Assembly: GCF_017573545.1 (NCBI RefSeq)
Contig: NZ_JAGEOK010000005.1
Coordinates: 186,001 to 250,000 of the forward strand
Reading direction: 5' to 3'
DNA: 64,000 nt
Origin: Actinomadura nitritigenes
GTDB taxonomy: Bacteria; Actinomycetota; Actinomycetes; Streptosporangiales; Streptosporangiaceae
Shown: positions 8,095-24,586 of the stretch, one piece after another
Position numbering within the stretch: position 1 is the first letter of the stretch
Layout of the letters: each line of letters begins with the position of its first letter
The notes under the pieces: model-generated
The model's input: the letters and a program-made list of their open reading frames with translations, nothing else
Told to the model about the DNA's origin: nothing
Database searches by the model: none
Program-made: the position numbers and the translations under genes

Positions 8095-9543
8095 TCAGCC
8101 GCGCGCGGCCTGCTCCTCGTCGCGGCGGACCTTCGGGACGGCCAGGGCGGCGGCCGCGCCGATGAGCGGGAACAGCGCGGAGACCAGGAGGGCCCGGTCG
8201 AAGCCCGCGGCGAGGGCCCGCGCGGTGGCGTGCGCCCCGTGCGCGACGTCGGAGGTGTGCGCGGCGGCGACGACCGCCAGGATGCCGAGACCGAGCGCGC
8301 CGCCGACCTGTCGGCTGGTGTTGAGCAGCCCGGAGACCAGGCCCTGCTCGCGGTAGCCGACCTCGGAGGTGCCCGCGACGGTCATGGACGCCGACACCAG
8401 GCCCTGGCCGATGCCGAGGACCAGCGTCGGGCCGAACAGGTCGGTCAGGAAGCCGGCGCCCGCTCCGGCGCCCGACAGCCAGGCCAGGCCGGCCGCCGAC
8501 AGCAGCAGCCCGGCGACCAGCAGCGGCCGCGGGCCGACCTTGGGCACGAGCGGGGCGATGCCGCGCGCGGCCACGACGATGCCGAGGGACAGCGGCAGGT
8601 ACGCGAAACCGGTCTCCAGCGGGCTGTACCCGAGGACGAGCTGGAGCAGCAGCGTGAACAGGAAGAACGTGCCCCACAGGGCGGCGGTGCTGGTGAACGC
8701 GACCAGGTTGGCCGCCGTGACGGAGCGGTTGCGGAAGATGCCGAGCGGCACCAGCGGGTGGGTCCTGCGGCGGACCTCGTTCACCGCGAACAGGGCCAGC
8801 AGGACGACCGCGAGACCGAGGCTCACGATGATCTGCGGCGAGTCCCAGCCCTCCTTCTCGGACCGGACGATGCCGTACACGAGCAGGATCAGCCCGGCCG
8901 TGATGGCGAGGGCGCCGGGCAGGTCCATGCGGCGGTCGTCGTCCTCCTTCCGGGACTCGGTGACCGCGTACGCGGCACCCGCCGTCAGCAGGACGCCGAC
9001 GGGGACGTTGACGAGCAGGATCCAGCGCCAGGAGAGCCATTCGGTGATGGCTCCGCCGACGAGCGCGCCGATCGCCCCGCCGCCCGCGGCGACCGCGCCC
9101 CAGAGTCCGAAGGCCCGGGCGCGCCGCTCCTTGTCGGTGAAGGTGGTGCCGAGGACGGTCAGCGTCGCCGGGGCCATGACGGCGGCGCCGAGGCCCTGGA
9201 CGCCCCGGGCTGCCAGCAGCGAGGCGGGGTTCCAGGCCAGGCCGCCGGCCAGGCTCGCGAGGGTGAAGACGGCGATGCCGCCGAGGAACACCCGGCGCCG
9301 CCCGTAGATGTCCGCGAGCCGCCCGCCGAGCAGCAGGAATCCCGCGAACACGATCGTGTACGCGTTGATGATCCATTGCAGCGAGTCGGTGCGGAAATGC
9401 AGGGCGGTTCTGATGGAGGGAAGCGCGACGTTCATCACCGAGGCGTCCAGCACCACCAGGAACTGGCCGGCGCAGCAGATGGCGAGGACGAGCCCGAGCC
9501 GCTCTGACGTGCCCCTCTCGGCAACCGTCGTATCGGTCGTCAC
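8095..9543 (-). CDS. MFS drug exporter, DHA2 (14-TMS) family
   Basis: This 482-residue membrane protein belongs to the EmrB/QacA DHA2 family. Visible are the first helix with QFLVVLDASVMNVALP (family motif D1), the loop GGRLADIYGRRR (motif A) and ARGVQGLGAAVMAPATL (motif C-like), with about 14 hydrophobic segments in all. It would export a hydrophobic product by proton antiport and is the likely self-resistance pump of the cluster. The start is a GTG preceded by a GAGGAG ribosome site. It is divergent from the SARP gene, sharing a 225-260 bp control region. Confidence 0.93.
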   Translation of the reverse strand: MTTDTTVAERGTSERLGLVLAICCAGQFLVVLDASVMNVALPSIRTALHFRTDSLQWIINAYTIVFAGFLLLGGRLADIYGRRRVFLGGIAVFTLASLAGGLAWNPASLLAARGVQGLGAAVMAPATLTVLGTTFTDKERRARAFGLWGAVAAGGGAIGALVGGAITEWLSWRWILLVNVPVGVLLTAGAAYAVTESRKEDDDRRMDLPGALAITAGLILLVYGIVRSEKEGWDSPQIIVSLGLAVVLLALFAVNEVRRRTHPLVPLGIFRNRSVTAANLVAFTSTAALWGTFFLFTLLLQLVLGYSPLETGFAYLPLSLGIVVAARGIAPLVPKVGPRPLLVAGLLLSAAGLAWLSGAGAGAGFLTDLFGPTLVLGIGQGLVSASMTVAGTSEVGYREQGLVSGLLNTSRQVGGALGLGILAVVAAAHTSDVAHGAHATARALAAGFDRALLVSALFPLIGAAAALAVPKVRRDEEQAARG

Positions 9544-9690
9544 CGAGGATCACTCCTCTTCGGTCGACGGGGCGTTCTCTGACGCCGCGCTTGATAACCG
9601 AAGGCGGGCGCGGGGAAACGCGTTCGCGCGGACCGCGGAGTACTCCTTTCGATACCCCCGGCCGCGCCGGAAGGCGCACGCGGTGATGGG

Positions 9691-9741
9691 CGTTCGGGAG
9701 CAGGCGCCTCACCGAACGACGAGCGGGCGCTTAACGGGCGC
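9691..9741. promoter_or_regulatory. Repeats in the MFS/SARP divergent control region
   Basis: Between the divergent exporter and SARP genes are a 7-bp inverted repeat CGTTCGG/CCGAACG (9691-9697 and 9712-9718) and a direct repeat CGGGCGC-TTAA-CGGGCGC (9724-9741). The direct repeat has the 11-bp period expected of a SARP site, followed at 9751 by TAGAAG. The heptamer differs from the TCGAC type found at the other cluster promoters, so the regulator could be SARP itself or another protein. Confidence 0.35.
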
Positions 9742-9806
9742 CTTCCCGGCTAGAAGCGGCGAATGCCATGAAGGACCGCGACAGAACGACGGAGGTCGAA
9801 ACTCGG

Positions 9807-10685
9807 ATGCTGCGCTTCAAGCTGCTCGGCCCGCTGGAGGTCGCGGGCGGCGGATCGGCGTTCGCACCGACCGCGCCGCGCGTGCTGAACACGCTCGCGC
9901 TGCTGCTGGTGCGCACGGGCCGCGTCGTGCCGCTCGACACGATCATCGAGGAGCTGTGGGGTGACGACCCGCCGCGCAGCGCGGCCCGCACCGCGCAGAC
10001 GTACGTGTACCAGATCCGGCGCTGGCTGACCGGCGGCGACGGCCCTGCCCCGGGCAGGGACGCGCTCGTCACCCGCCCGCCGGGCTACATGCTGCGGGTC
10101 GCGCCCGAGCAGCTGGACCTCAGCCGGTTCGACCGGCTGCTCGCCGAGGGCCGCGGGCTGCTCCAGGACGGCCGCTCCGCCGACGCGGTGGGGCCGCTGT
10201 GCCGCGCGCTCGACCTGTGGACCGGTCCGCCGATGGCGAACGTCGAGCTGGGCCGGGTGCTGGAGGGCCATGCGGCGGCCCTGGACGAGCACCGCGCCCA
10301 CGCGCTGAACCTGCGCATCGAGGCGGACCTGCGCCTCGGCCGGCACCGCGAGCTCATCGGCGAGCTGAGGTCGCTCGTGGCGCTGAAGCCGTACGACGAG
10401 TGGTACCACACGCTCCTGGTGTGCGCGCTGGCACGTTCCGGCCGCCGCTACGACGCGCTCGAGGCGTTCCACGCGGCGCGCCACATCCTCGCCGAGGACC
10501 TGGGGCTCAGCCCGTCGCCCGAGCTCAGCGAGGTGCACGCCGCCGTCCTGCAGGGCGAGCAGCCCCGGACGCCGCTCGCCTGCACGGCGGCAGCGGACGC
10601 CGCCCCCGCCGGAACCGGGGCGGCCGTGCCGAGGCCCCGGACCCACCGCGACGCCGGGCTGCCGTCCGCGCAGCCCGTCCACTGA
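9807..10685 (+). CDS. SARP-family transcriptional activator
   Basis: This Streptomyces antibiotic regulatory protein has an OmpR-like winged helix (FKLLGPLEV to GYMLRV, about the first 95 residues) followed by the bacterial transcriptional activation domain (from about LDLSRFDRLLAEGR to DLGLSPSPEL). There is no NB-ARC extension, so it is a small SARP. SARPs bind direct heptamer repeats upstream of -10 elements and recruit RNA polymerase. I prefer ATG 9807 because GGAGG lies 11 bases before it and the family starts at this strand; ATG 9768 would add 13 residues. It is the likely pathway activator and is followed 31 bases on by the SnoaL-like gene. Confidence 0.93.
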   Translation: MLRFKLLGPLEVAGGGSAFAPTAPRVLNTLALLLVRTGRVVPLDTIIEELWGDDPPRSAARTAQTYVYQIRRWLTGGDGPAPGRDALVTRPPGYMLRVAPEQLDLSRFDRLLAEGRGLLQDGRSADAVGPLCRALDLWTGPPMANVELGRVLEGHAAALDEHRAHALNLRIEADLRLGRHRELIGELRSLVALKPYDEWYHTLLVCALARSGRRYDALEAFHAARHILAEDLGLSPSPELSEVHAAVLQGEQPRTPLACTAAADAAPAGTGAAVPRPRTHRDAGLPSAQPVH

Positions 10686-10716
10686 CCGGAGAACCCACTC
10701 ACCGAAGGGACGCACA

Positions 10717-11142
10717 GTGCCGACCACCATCGCACCCGCACAGCTGCGGGCCGACATCGACGCCTTCTACGCCTGGCACATGCAGCTCCTCGACGCCGGA
10801 AAGGTCGAGGAATGGGCGGAGGCATTCACTCCCGACGGCGTCTTCGACGCCCAGGGCCACCCCGAGCCCGTCCGCGGGCGCGACGAGATCCGGTCGGCGT
10901 CCCGGGCCGTCGCCGACAAGCTCACCGAGGCGGGCATCGTCCGGCGCCACTGGCTCGGCATGAGCCACGTCGTCCCGGAGGACGGGAACGTCCGCGTGTG
11001 CAGTTACGCGCTGGTGTTCCAGTCGAGCCGGGAGAAGGGGACCGTCCTGCACGCGAGCACCACCTGCGAGGACGTGCTGGTCCCGGACGGCGGTTCCTGG
11101 CTGATCCGGGAACGGGTCGTCCGGGTCGACGGAATGGCCTGA
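10717..11142 (+). CDS. SnoaL-like (NTF2-fold) protein
   Basis: This 141-residue protein has the NTF2-like cone fold of the SnoaL family: an N-terminal helix AFYAWHMQLLDAGKVEEW, the FTPDGVFD strand and a C-terminal sheet ending SWLIRERVVRVDG. Relatives in aromatic polyketide clusters are cyclases or ring-modifying small enzymes. The catalytic Asp/His network cannot be assigned with confidence. The start is GTG with GAAGGGA upstream. It lies just after the SARP gene, probably co-transcribed, and before a strong hairpin. Confidence 0.8.
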   Translation: MPTTIAPAQLRADIDAFYAWHMQLLDAGKVEEWAEAFTPDGVFDAQGHPEPVRGRDEIRSASRAVADKLTEAGIVRRHWLGMSHVVPEDGNVRVCSYALVFQSSREKGTVLHASTTCEDVLVPDGGSWLIRERVVRVDGMA

Positions 11143-11174
11143 CCGGGGGAATTCCAGAGCGCTGGAAAGGCAAA

Positions 11175-11216
11175 CGAGAAGAGCCGGCGGCCCGCACGGG
11201 CCGCCGGCTCTTCTCG
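11175..11216. terminator. Bidirectional hairpin terminator
   Basis: A perfect 19-bp inverted repeat (11175-11193 and 11198-11216) with a GCAC loop lies between the convergent SnoaL-like and ACP genes. It would stop transcription from both sides. Confidence 0.85.
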
Positions 11217-11227
11217 CCGTTCCGGTT

Positions 11228-11488
11228 CTACACGGTCTCCCCGATCCTGGCGTTGACGAATTCCAGGTACTCGCGGGGCGTCTTCAGTTCGGCGGTCTCC
11301 TCCTCGGGCAGTTCGACGCCGAGCTTGCGCTCCACCTGCGCGGTGGTCTCCATGACGGCGAGCGAGTCGTAACCCAGCTCCGAGAACGGCACCTCCAGAA
11401 GGTCGTCCGAACCGTCCTGCAGGGCCTCCGCCTCGCCCGCCGCCGCGCGCAGGGCGTCCTTCAGGTCGTCCAGGGTCAGTTCCTTCAT
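11228..11488 (-). CDS. Acyl carrier protein of the type II PKS
   Basis: This 86-residue ACP has Ser42 in FSELGYDSLAVME as phosphopantetheine site and the four-helix pattern of type II PKS ACPs. It carries the growing polyketide and malonyl extender for the KS-alpha/KS-beta pair, which is encoded about 7 kb away in a separate operon. Its ATG overlaps the aromatase/cyclase TGA. The longer open frame that continues upstream is antisense-type noise inside the cyclase. It is the last gene of the operon beginning with the acyltransferase at 23163. Confidence 0.95.
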   Translation of the reverse strand: MKELTLDDLKDALRAAAGEAEALQDGSDDLLEVPFSELGYDSLAVMETTAQVERKLGVELPEEETAELKTPREYLEFVNARIGETV

Positions 11489-12453
11489 TTCTCGCTCCTC
11501 TCGTTCTCCGCGTACCGCTTGGCGGCGCGCAGGGTCGCCCTGCTGTTGGCGCCGAGCGTCTCGCGGATCTTCCTGCGCACCGCCGGCAGGTCCATCCCGC
11601 CGGCGGCCGGTCCCTCCAGCGCCCCGGGGTCGATGACGACCGTGTGCCGGGACGTGACGCGCACCGCGCCGTCCCCCGCGGGCTCGAACAGCCACTCGCC
11701 GTTGTGCGTGCGCATGACAGGAGGCGTCGTGGTCTGCTTGTAGACGATGCGCTCCCCCGGCACGCACACCCGGCCGGACGCGGTGGTGTGCGCGGAGCCG
11801 TCCGGCGACCGGGTGTCCATCTCCATGAACTGGAGGCCGGGCTCGTCCTCGGTCAGGGCGACGCGCGCCACGTGCGGGAGCCGCTCGGGCCACCGGTCGC
11901 ACTCGTTGACGAAGTCGTAGGCCGCCTGAAGCGGCCCGTGGACGAGTTCGCCGTCGCTGAACTCCAGGGTCAGGTCGGCGGCGGCGCCGGTCTCGGCCGC
12001 GTGCCTGAGCGCGTCCAGCTCCTTGCCGCTGTTGGCCTCGACGGCGCCGTCGATGAGCGCCAGGGCGTCGGGGTCGTCGTCCACGGCCGAGTAGTCGTGG
12101 ACCAGGACGACGTGGGAGCCGCCGTCCTCACCGGGCTCGATCCGCCAGGTCCCGTGCATCGCGGCCACCGGTGCGCTCGGCTCGGCCTGCGCGAACGCGA
12201 CCGTCCGCGCGCCGGGGTCGAGGGCGCGCTCCGACACCCAGGTGCGGAGCGCGCCGTTGGCGAGCGCCCAGATCCGGATGCGCTCCGCGCGGTCGTCGCC
12301 GGAGAGCCGGACGGCGTGCACGGTCGGCGGGAAGTGCACCGGCCAGGACGTCACGTCCGCCACGATCCGGTAGACCGCGTCCGGCGGCGCGCCGATCCGG
12401 GTGGCGTGCTCGGTGTGCCGGGTGGTCGGCGCGGTGCCTTGTCGCATGGTCAT
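11485..12453 (-). CDS. Didomain aromatase/cyclase
   Basis: This 322-residue protein consists of two START-like (SRPBCC) domains, about 1-155 and 160-322. Each has the polyketide cyclase pattern (ADVTSWPVHFPPTVHAVRL and VNECDRWPERLPHVARVAL). Didomain ARO/CYCs (ActVII/BexL class) aromatise the first ring of C9-reduced polyketides, which agrees with the ketoreductase directly upstream. It starts at MTM; the second Met at 12447 is an alternative. It overlaps the ACP gene by ATGA. Confidence 0.93.
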   Translation of the reverse strand: MTMRQGTAPTTRHTEHATRIGAPPDAVYRIVADVTSWPVHFPPTVHAVRLSGDDRAERIRIWALANGALRTWVSERALDPGARTVAFAQAEPSAPVAAMHGTWRIEPGEDGGSHVVLVHDYSAVDDDPDALALIDGAVEANSGKELDALRHAAETGAAADLTLEFSDGELVHGPLQAAYDFVNECDRWPERLPHVARVALTEDEPGLQFMEMDTRSPDGSAHTTASGRVCVPGERIVYKQTTTPPVMRTHNGEWLFEPAGDGAVRVTSRHTVVIDPGALEGPAAGGMDLPAVRRKIRETLGANSRATLRAAKRYAENERSEK

Positions 12454-12461
12454 GGCGCTCC

Positions 12462-13237
12462 TCAGAAGTTGCCGAGCCCGCCGCACACGTTGATCGCCTG
12501 AGCGGTGACCGCGCCGGTGTCCGGACCGGTCAGGTAGGCGACCATCGCGGCGACCTCCTCGGGCGTGGTGTAGCGGCCCAGCGGGATCTTGGCCTCGAAG
12601 CGGGCCAGCACCTCGCCCTCGGTGACGTCCCAGTAGTCGGCGTAGCCGCGCCGGATCGTCTGCGCCATCGGCGTCTCGACGTAGCCGGGGCAGACGGCGT
12701 TCACGGTGACGCCGCTCTTGGCCAGCTCCAGGCCGAGCGCCTTGGTGAAGCCGACGACGCCGTGCTTGGACGCCGAGTACGGCGCGCCGAGGACGACGCC
12801 CTGCTTGCCGGCCGTGGACGCGATGTTGACGACGCGTCCCCATTCGGCGTCCTTGAGCCCGGACGCCAGGAACTCGCGCGTCACCCGGAAGACGCTCGTC
12901 AGGTTGGTGGCGACGACGTCGTCCCACAGCTCGTCGGGGATCTCGGCGGTCTGCCCGCCGCCGCCCCGGCCGACGTTGTTGACCAGCACGTTGATGCGGC
13001 CTGCGGCGTTGGCCTCCTCGACCACGGACCGGATCTGCCCCGCGTCGCGGACGTCGCACGCGGTGCCGTCCACGTCGCCGCCGTCGTCGCGCAGCTCCTT
13101 GACGGTGCGGGCGACGGCCTCGGCGTCGCGCGCGCAGATGAACACCCGCGCGCCCTCGCTCGCCAGCCGCCCGGCGACCGCGCGGCCGATGCCGCTGGTC
13201 GCCCCGCTCACGAAGGCGTGGCGTTCGCGCTGTCCAC

Positions 13238-13241
<4 letters not shown>
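12462..13241 (-). CDS. ActIII-type polyketide ketoreductase
   Basis: This 259-residue short-chain dehydrogenase has GATSGIG (NADPH binding, near residue 13), the catalytic Ser in [17 protein letters not shown], and the ActIII-like [10 protein letters not shown] segment. This close match to the C9 ketoreductases of reducing type II PKS supports reduction of the nascent poly-beta-ketone at C9. Its ATG overlaps the stop of the type I PKS (ATGA), so the two PKS types are translationally linked. Confidence 0.94.
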
Positions 13242-22108
<8,867 letters not shown>

Positions 22109-22164
22109 TGCGGTTCCAGCTCCTCCGTCGTCTGGCGGGGCGGCCCGTCGGCGGGCCCCCGGGG

Positions 22165-23163
22165 TCAGCGGCGCGTCAGCACCCGTTCGGCCGCCGACCG
22201 CACGGCGTCGCGCTCGGCGTCGTCGCCGAGCCGCCGGTCGGGCGACATCCCGATCACCTGGCTGCGCCCGGCCGCGACGCGGGGATGCCGGCGGGCGAGC
22301 ATCGTCAGGCTCTGCCCCGGACCGGTCTCCACCAGCAGGTGGTCGCCGTCGTCCAGGAGCCGGTCGAGCGCCCGCGCGAAGTGGACGGTCCGGGCCGGCT
22401 GCCCGATCCAGAAGGACGGGTCGCACGCCCGCCCGGCGGTGAGCGGCGCCGCGTCGTAGGCCGAGTACAGCCGCACGGCGGGCGGCCGCAGGTCCACGCC
22501 GGTCCAGCGGTCGCCGGCCTCGGCCGACGCCGCCGCCACCAGCGGGCTGTGGAACGCCTGCCGCGCGGGGACGCGCCGGACGGTGACGCCGCCGTCCTTC
22601 AGCCGGGACATGGCGCGCAGCAGCGGCTCCTCCGCCCCGGCGAGCAGCAGCTGCCGGGGCGCGTTGACGGCCGCGAGGTGGACGTCGTCGCCGAGCAGGG
22701 GCTCCACGTCCCGCACCGAGGCGGCGACCGCGAGCATCCCGCCCGGTTCCGTCGCGGCGAGCGCCGGGAGCCGCTCCATCATCAGCCGCATGCCGTCGGC
22801 GAAGTCGAAGACCCCGGCGAGCGCGCCGGCCACCATCTCGCCGGCGGAGTGCCCGAGCAGCGCGTCCGGGCTCCCGCACCGGTCCACCAGGGTCCGCCCG
22901 AGCGCGTACCCGACCGCGTACAGCAGCGGCTGCGCCACCGTGACGTCGTCGAACTCCGGAGACGGCCGCTCGGCGAGCCACTGCGCGCGCACGTGCGGGC
23001 CGCGCGGGCCCATGAGCGCGAACGCCTCGTCCATGGTGCGGGTGAAGGTCTCGACGGTGCCGTACAGGGACGCGGCCATCCGCGGATGCTGCGCTCCCTG
23101 GCCGGGGATCAGCAGGGCGATCGGCAGCGGGCGTCCCCCGCCTGCCCGGTGGTCGTCGGTCAT
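22165..23163 (-). CDS. Discrete acyltransferase (FabD/DpsD-like)
   Basis: This 332-residue acyltransferase has the fold of malonyl-CoA:ACP transacylases: [11 protein letters not shown] at the N-terminus, nucleophile Ser in LLGHSAGEM, and QAFHSP with the catalytic His, where AFH resembles malonyl-type enzymes. It opens the operon that continues with the type I PKS and is divergent from the KSIII-like gene. The KSIII-plus-AT pairing resembles DpsC/DpsD and AknE2/AknF of anthracycline clusters, where the AT helps start-unit choice. It could also edit or load the type I PKS in trans. Confidence 0.9.
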   Translation of the reverse strand: MTDDHRAGGGRPLPIALLIPGQGAQHPRMAASLYGTVETFTRTMDEAFALMGPRGPHVRAQWLAERPSPEFDDVTVAQPLLYAVGYALGRTLVDRCGSPDALLGHSAGEMVAGALAGVFDFADGMRLMMERLPALAATEPGGMLAVAASVRDVEPLLGDDVHLAAVNAPRQLLLAGAEEPLLRAMSRLKDGGVTVRRVPARQAFHSPLVAAASAEAGDRWTGVDLRPPAVRLYSAYDAAPLTAGRACDPSFWIGQPARTVHFARALDRLLDDGDHLLVETGPGQSLTMLARRHPRVAAGRSQVIGMSPDRRLGDDAERDAVRSAAERVLTRR

Positions 23164-23170
23164 GTCCCCC

Positions 23171-23202
23171 TGTCTAAGGCGGCCGCGTCGAGATCCGGCC
23201 TA
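23171..23202 (-). promoter_or_regulatory. Possible SARP-type promoter of the PKS operon
   Basis: On the minus strand TAGGCCG (23202-23196), 4 bp, TCGACGC (23191-23185), then 8 bp and TAGACA (23176-23171) precede the acyltransferase ATG by 7 bases. One heptamer fits the TCGAC type well and the other weakly. The 8-bp distance to the hexamer equals that at the other candidate sites. Confidence 0.4.
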
Positions 23203-23238
23203 GGGTCATTCGCGTCCGGCGCCGCGGAGGGGGCCGGG

Positions 23239-23281
23239 ACGACCTGTCCTCGACAGCTCCCTGACGCCCGGCTGCGACCCT
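23239..23281 (+). promoter_or_regulatory. Predicted SARP-controlled promoter of KSIII gene
   Basis: Three heptamers at an 11-bp period, ACGACCT (23239-23245), TCGACAG (23250-23256) and CTGACGC (23261-23267), are followed by 8 bp, the -10-like GACCCT (23276-23281), six bases and the ATG at 23288. The spacing is identical, base for base, to the site upstream of 8011, and both contain TCGACAG. A leaderless transcript is implied. Confidence 0.6.
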
Positions 23282-23287
23282 CGCGGC

Positions 23288-24331
23288 ATGAGGTACGAGG
23301 ACATCCACGTGGCGGGGATCGGCCGCCACCTGCCCGACCCGATCGAGACGGCGGACGCGGAGAGACGCGGGCTCTGCGCCCGCAAGGACGTCTGGCGCAC
23401 CGGCATCGAGGCCGTGTGCGTCTCCGCGGAGGCACCGCCGGTGATGGCGGCGGACGCCGCGCGGCGGGCCATGGCGGACGCCGGCGCGGACCCGTCCGAC
23501 ATCGAACTGATCCTGCACGCCAGCGTCCACTACCAGGGGCACGACCTGTGGGCCGCCGCCTCCTACGTGCAGCGCGAGGCGGTCGGCAACGCCTGCCCCG
23601 CCGTCGAGGTGGGGCAGCAGTCCAACGGCGGTATGGCGGCGATCGAGCTGGCCGCCTCGTTCCTGGCGGCCCGGCCCGCGGGAGCCAAGGCGCTGGTGTC
23701 GACCGGCGACCGGTTCGCCCTGCCGGGCTTCGACCGCTGGCGGACGGACCCGGGCACGATCTGCGGCGACGGCGGCACCGCGATGGTCCTGGCGCGCGGC
23801 GCGGGGACTCCGGAGGACGGGCGGGACGCCGTCCTGCTGCGCAGCGCGGTCTCCGTCTCGGACCCGGGCCTGGAGAAGCTCGGACGGGGCGCGCGGCCGT
23901 TCGCGGACGCCCCGCTGGAGGCGGCCCGCCCGATCGACGCCGAGACGCCGCGCGAGGAGGCGGTCTCCGAACTCGGCTTCACCGAGGTCCTGCGGCGGCT
24001 GCGGGACGGGCAGGTGCGCGCCGTCGAGGGCGCACTGTCCGAGGCGGGCGTCGAGCGCGGCGACATCGACTGGTTCGTCCTGCCGCACCTCGGCCTGCCG
24101 AAGATGAACGTGCAGTTCTTCGAGCCGCTCGGCGTCGACCGCGAGCGGACGACGTGGGACTGGGGCAGCCGGATCGGTCACCTCGGCGCCGGGGACCAGA
24201 TCGCCGGGCTCGGCGAGCTGGTCGTCTCCGGCCGCCTCGCGCCCGGTGAGCGCTGCCTGCTCGCGGGCGTCGGCGCGGGCTTCACCTGGTCCGCGGCAGT
24301 GGTGGAGCGGACGCGGGCCGGGGCGGGCTGA
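23288..24331 (+). CDS. KSIII-like protein with Ser nucleophile (DpsC/AknE2 type)
   Basis: This 347-residue thiolase-fold protein resembles FabH, but the active-site Cys position is Ser112 in VGQQSNGGMAAIE. A His is kept in VLPHLGLPKMN, and the usual NxGN region reads GHLGAGD. These changes are typical of the DpsC/AknE2 group that selects the propionyl starter in daunorubicin and aclacinomycin biosynthesis. Here it may move the type I PKS product, or an acyl-CoA, onto the type II PKS. It is divergent from the acyltransferase gene, and its 3' end overlaps the convergent carboxylase epsilon gene by 50 bases. Confidence 0.9.
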   Translation: MRYEDIHVAGIGRHLPDPIETADAERRGLCARKDVWRTGIEAVCVSAEAPPVMAADAARRAMADAGADPSDIELILHASVHYQGHDLWAAASYVQREAVGNACPAVEVGQQSNGGMAAIELAASFLAARPAGAKALVSTGDRFALPGFDRWRTDPGTICGDGGTAMVLARGAGTPEDGRDAVLLRSAVSVSDPGLEKLGRGARPFADAPLEAARPIDAETPREEAVSELGFTEVLRRLRDGQVRAVEGALSEAGVERGDIDWFVLPHLGLPKMNVQFFEPLGVDRERTTWDWGSRIGHLGAGDQIAGLGELVVSGRLAPGERCLLAGVGAGFTWSAAVVERTRAGAG

Positions 24332-24500
24332 GCCCCTCGGGGTCCCAGCGCGGTCCGGGCCGCCGCTCCGCTCCTCGCGGGGCGGCGGCCTCGTCCGCGC
24401 GGTCTCCGCCGTCCTGCCCGCCGTGCACGAGCACGGCGACGAGCGCCGCCAGCTCCCGCTCGTCCAGGCGGCCCTTCACGATCTCGAAGTCGGCGCTCAT
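24282..24500 (-). CDS. Acyl-CoA carboxylase epsilon subunit
   Basis: This 72-residue protein matches the small epsilon subunits of actinobacterial acyl-CoA carboxylases. The N-terminal FEIVKGRLDERELAALVAVL motif is characteristic, and the rest is a low-complexity Pro/Arg/Gly tail. Epsilon binds and stabilises the beta hexamer. It follows the beta gene by 82 bases and its 3' end overlaps the convergent KSIII gene. A GGGAGAG ribosome site supports the ATG. Confidence 0.82.
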   Translation of the reverse strand: MSADFEIVKGRLDERELAALVAVLVHGGQDGGDRADEAAAPRGAERRPGPRWDPEGLSPPRPASAPPLPRTR

Positions 24501-24532
24501 CGCGGCTCTCTCCCCTGCCGGCCCGCGTCCCC

Positions 24533-24586
24533 GCGCGGGCCGGTGGTCACGCGCGGGCCGGTCGTCACGCGCCTGCCGGTGGTCAC
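24533..24586. repeat. Three tandem 18-bp repeats at the carboxylase beta stop
   Basis: Three direct copies of an 18-bp unit (24533-24550, 24551-24568, 24569-24586) lie between the beta and epsilon genes; the last copy includes the beta TGA. In the minus-strand alternative frame the array would encode repeated VTTGPR, suggesting slippage of a GC-rich segment. Confidence 0.8.

Noticed and set aside
22109..22981. N-terminal extension of the type I PKS frame to 22981
   Set aside because: It runs through the acyltransferase gene in another frame, is Arg/Ala low-complexity, and the KS domain starts right at the ATG at 22108 with a ribosome site.
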